This document shows, piece after piece, positions 5,509 through 7,314 of a DNA stretch of 7,314 bases. Position 1 is the stretch's first letter. Each line of letters opens with the position of its first letter. The position numbers were made by a program, and so were the translations under genes. The notes under the pieces were generated by a model. It had not been told where the DNA came from. It saw nothing but the letters and a program-made list of their open reading frames with translations, and did no database searches. This DNA is from Allomuricauda sp. (GTDB lineage: Bacteria; Bacteroidota; Bacteroidia; Flavobacteriales; Flavobacteriaceae): NCBI GenBank assembly GCA_028289745.1, contig JANQOD010000324.1, positions 1 to 7,314 on the forward strand, written 5' to 3'.

Positions 5509-6863
5509 ATCTGCCTGCCCATGATCTTATTGTGAAGGTTTACCGCCTCACTGTCAGAAAGACTTGCCACAAAACAGCTTGCCGCCATCAACAGTTCATA
5601 AGCCGATGCTTCATCTATATTGATCGGGCCGTTCAATGAATGTAACAAAAGACGGTCGTAATTACTTGCACGGTTTTCTTTGTGGTTGAAAAGGGCCGTG
5701 GTGAAAACGCCGAGAATATCAGAAATGATCTTGTACCCTGCCAACTCTTTATCAATAACCTCGTTTGATCGATACACCTTCTCTATACTCAAGGCAATGA
5801 TATCATCGATCTGGGGTTTATAAATACTCTTATCCATCAAAGCCGTTGAAAAATCGCCGTGCAAAATTGCTTCTTGCTGTTCGCCAAAAATCCGTATGGC
5901 ATCGTTGATGAGTGTATTGATCGAGAGCGCCCTCAAATAACTCAAACGATCACTCATCAGTGTCATTTGATTATACTTTTGGGTATTGATGTGCTCTTTG
6001 ACCAGTTTTATCAAATATTCGAGGGCAAAATCCTCAGATATCAACCCTAGATTGATGCCGTCTTCAAAATCAATGATGGTATAGCAGATGTCGTCGGCGG
6101 CCTCTACCAAATAGGTGAGCGGGTGCCTGTAAAAACTAGGGGCAGGGCTATCGGTCTTTCTTTTAAGACCGAGCTCATCGGCAATTTCGAAGAAAAAATC
6201 CTTGTCGGTCTGAAAAATCCCGAATTTTTTGTCGGCAATGTGCTTTGTGGGCTTTTTGGGGAGTGATTCTTTTGGGTATTTCATAAAAGCACCCAAAGTG
6301 GCATAGCTCAAACGCAGCCCTCCGGGCACTCCATCCCGAGATTCTGTGAGCAATTTGAATCCGTTGGCATTGCCTTCAAAATCGACCAGATCTTGGTACT
6401 CTTTTTCGGTAAGCCGCGATTGGTATTTTTGACCATCACCGGTTTTGAAAAAAGCCCCTATCGCTTTTTCACCACTATGCCCAAAAGGTGGATTTCCGAT
6501 ATCATGGGCCAATGAAGCTGCGGCAACTATGGCCCCAAAATCATTGAACCGATACCCGTGAACCTCTTGCAGGGAGGGATGTCTTTTTAGAATCTCTTTT
6601 CCCGCGATACGGCCAAGGCTTCTTCCCACAACAGAGACTTCGAGACTATGGGTCAAGCGGGTATGGACGAAGGCTTTTCGAACACCGGCACTAATGGGCA
6701 AGGGCATGACCTGGGTCTTATCCTGTAACCCTCTAAAGGCCGATGAAAAGATGATCCGATCGTAATCGACCTCAAAGCCCAATCGGGTCTCATCTTGTTC
6801 TTTGCGCAAACGTTTACGGGTGTCACCCTGTCTTTTGAGCGATAAGAGCTTTTCCCAATCCAT
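5505..6863 (-). CDS. dgt: Deoxyguanosine triphosphate triphosphohydrolase (dGTPase)
   Basis: Dgt hydrolyses dGTP to deoxyguanosine and tripolyphosphate and helps set dNTP pools in the cytoplasm. The 452-residue protein carries the HD-superfamily metal site: H72 in TRLTHS, the HD pair H120-D121 in SLAHDIGNPPFGH, and the Asp in EAADDI (257/258). H129 and E132 in GHSGEKAI match the residues next to the catalytic centre in E. coli Dgt (505 residues). The N-terminal RLRKEQDETR and RIIFSSAFR (36-44) are typical family motifs. The start is ATG 6863, giving MDWEKLLSLKRQGDT, which is how relatives begin. Upstream in-frame ATGs up to 6932 would add 23 unusual residues and pass through the probable -7 box, so they are rejected. 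The gene is convergent with the DUF3078 gene and divergent from the receptor-like gene at 7021. A broader dNTPase substrate range is possible and cannot be excluded by sequence. Confidence 0.94.
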   Translation of the reverse strand: MDWEKLLSLKRQGDTRKRLRKEQDETRLGFEVDYDRIIFSSAFRGLQDKTQVMPLPISAGVRKAFVHTRLTHSLEVSVVGRSLGRIAGKEILKRHPSLQEVHGYRFNDFGAIVAAASLAHDIGNPPFGHSGEKAIGAFFKTGDGQKYQSRLTEKEYQDLVDFEGNANGFKLLTESRDGVPGGLRLSYATLGAFMKYPKESLPKKPTKHIADKKFGIFQTDKDFFFEIADELGLKRKTDSPAPSFYRHPLTYLVEAADDICYTIIDFEDGINLGLISEDFALEYLIKLVKEHINTQKYNQMTLMSDRLSYLRALSINTLINDAIRIFGEQQEAILHGDFSTALMDKSIYKPQIDDIIALSIEKVYRSNEVIDKELAGYKIISDILGVFTTALFNHKENRASNYDRLLLHSLNGPINIDEASAYELLMAASCFVASLSDSEAVNLHNKIMGRQI

Positions 6864-6881
6864 AGTATCCCGAAATTTGCC

Positions 6882-6889
6882 CGAAGATA
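6882..6889 (-). promoter_or_regulatory. Possible -7 promoter element of dgt
   Basis: On the minus strand, TATCTTCG differs from TAnnTTTG at one base and lies 18 bases before the dgt ATG at 6863, implying a leader of about 11-15 bases. The nearest upstream TTG (minus strand, 6919-6917) is 27 bases away, longer than the usual spacer. This is tentative support for the shorter dgt start. Confidence 0.35.
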
Positions 6890-7002
6890 CATTTTTAACC
6901 TTTAGTATCATTGAGGCAACCATCGACATCAACAGGTGCCGTTAAATCATTCAGCCTGTTCATTAATAACTTAAAACTAACTTTAATTTAACATTGACAT
7001 GC

Positions 7003-7012
7003 TTTCTTTGCA
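7003..7012 (+). promoter_or_regulatory. Possible -7 promoter element of the receptor-like gene
   Basis: TTTCTTTGCA differs from TAnnTTTG(CA) at one position and ends 8 bases before the ATG at 7021, again implying a very short leader. TAACTTTA at 6978-6985 is an equally close match that would give a leader of about 30 bases. No good -33 TTG is seen for either. Confidence 0.3.
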
Positions 7013-7020
7013 GCTTGAAA

Positions 7021-7314
7021 ATGAAAAAATTGATGTACCGTTCATTCTTTGTCATTGCCTTATTTTTTTCGGTCGCGGTCTCCGCACAGGACACTGGATC
7101 GATTGCAGGAAAGATCACGGATAGTGAACTGATAGGCGAACCCCTGTCGTTTGTGAACATTTCGCTCAAAAACACTGGTTTCAAAACGCAGTCAAATTTG
7201 CACGGCAATTTTGATATCGCTGAAATAACCCCTGGAAATTATACGATGATCATTGGTTTTTTGGGCTACGAAACCATGGAGTTTCTAGTGGAAATAAAGA
7301 AAAACGGAGTGACC
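7021..7314 (+). CDS. Secreted protein with carboxypeptidase-regulatory-like domain, probable TonB-dependent receptor (3' end beyond window)
   Basis: The frame stays open for 98 codons from ATG 7021 to the window end, so this is the N-terminal part of a longer protein. MKKLMYRSFFVIALFFSVAVSA is a textbook signal peptide in its parts: K2, K3 and R7, a hydrophobic core, and cleavage at SA|Q (22/23). Residues 27-95 form a carboxypeptidase-regulatory-like beta-sandwich (IAGKITD, GEPLSFVNISLK, LHGNFDI, PGNYTMIIGFLGYET). In Bacteroidota this domain after a signal peptide most often leads into a TonB plug and a 22-strand outer-membrane barrel, so a TonB-dependent receptor is likely. The plug and barrel are not visible, and other surface proteins share this domain. 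The substrate cannot be inferred. ATG 7033 (residue 5) is an alternative start that would lose the two lysines. It is divergent from dgt with a 157-base spacer. Confidence 0.85.
   Translation, partial: MKKLMYRSFFVIALFFSVAVSAQDTGSIAGKITDSELIGEPLSFVNISLKNTGFKTQSNLHGNFDIAEITPGNYTMIIGFLGYETMEFLVEIKKNGVT

Noticed and set aside
6864..6932. Longer dgt start adding 23 residues
   Set aside because: The extra residues do not resemble Dgt N-termini, and the probable -7 box lies within them.
17..6995. Shared word TTTAACATT upstream of csp (17-25) and of the 7021 gene (6987-6995)
   Set aside because: Two copies of an AT-rich 9-mer at different distances from the starts are not evidence of a common operator.
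6994..6999. TTGACA resembling an E. coli -35 box before the 7021 gene
   Set aside because: It is only 3 bases from the -7-like box at 7003, and Bacteroidota sigma factors do not use this -35 consensus.

Overview
The window looks like chromosomal DNA from a marine-type Flavobacteriaceae (Bacteroidota), of the Muricauda/Zobellia/Maribacter sort. The grounds are a DUF3078 outer-membrane protein, which is a Bacteroidota family; the flavobacterial form of DXP synthase; start regions without Shine-Dalgarno sequences; TAnnTTTG-type -7 boxes close to start codons; and two secreted proteins that begin with a carboxypeptidase-regulatory-like domain. No RNA gene, insertion sequence, CRISPR array, phage gene or integrase was seen. 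No stretch above 300 bases lacks a gene.

Layout, left to right. A 64-residue cold shock protein (38-232, +) ends in a clear intrinsic terminator (258-286). Next is a 585-residue secreted protein (353-2110, +) with an unusual domain order: signal peptide, carboxypeptidase-regulatory-like domain, SusC-like TonB plug, then TPR repeats and a YfaP/DUF2135-like C-terminal domain in place of a beta-barrel. It converges on tadA (2145-2609, -), the tRNA A34 deaminase. tadA and dxs (2685-4460, +) diverge from a 75-base spacer holding a -7 box for each direction. dxs overlaps a DUF3078 outer-membrane protein gene (4447-5508, +) by 14 bases. That gene shares a 4-base stop-codon overlap with the convergent dGTPase gene dgt (5505-6863, -). 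Beyond a 157-base divergent spacer, another secreted protein with a carboxypeptidase-regulatory-like domain begins (7021, +) and runs off the window; it is probably a TonB-dependent receptor.

The centre is a compact housekeeping block: tRNA modification (tadA), isoprenoid precursor synthesis (dxs), an outer-membrane protein of unknown role (DUF3078) and nucleotide pool control (dgt). Only dxs and the DUF3078 gene look co-transcribed. A protein of the regulatory-like-domain type lies on each side of this block. I find no convincing new multi-gene system. The most unusual object is the plug-TPR-YfaP-like protein at 353-2110, which seems to join the front half of a SusC-like receptor to the tail of a VIT/TPR/YfaP-type protein.

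Start codons were chosen with care. tadA, dxs and dgt can each be extended upstream in frame, but in all three the extension runs through the likely promoter. The shorter starts (ATG 2609, TTG 2685, ATG 6863) also match the usual N-termini of these families.
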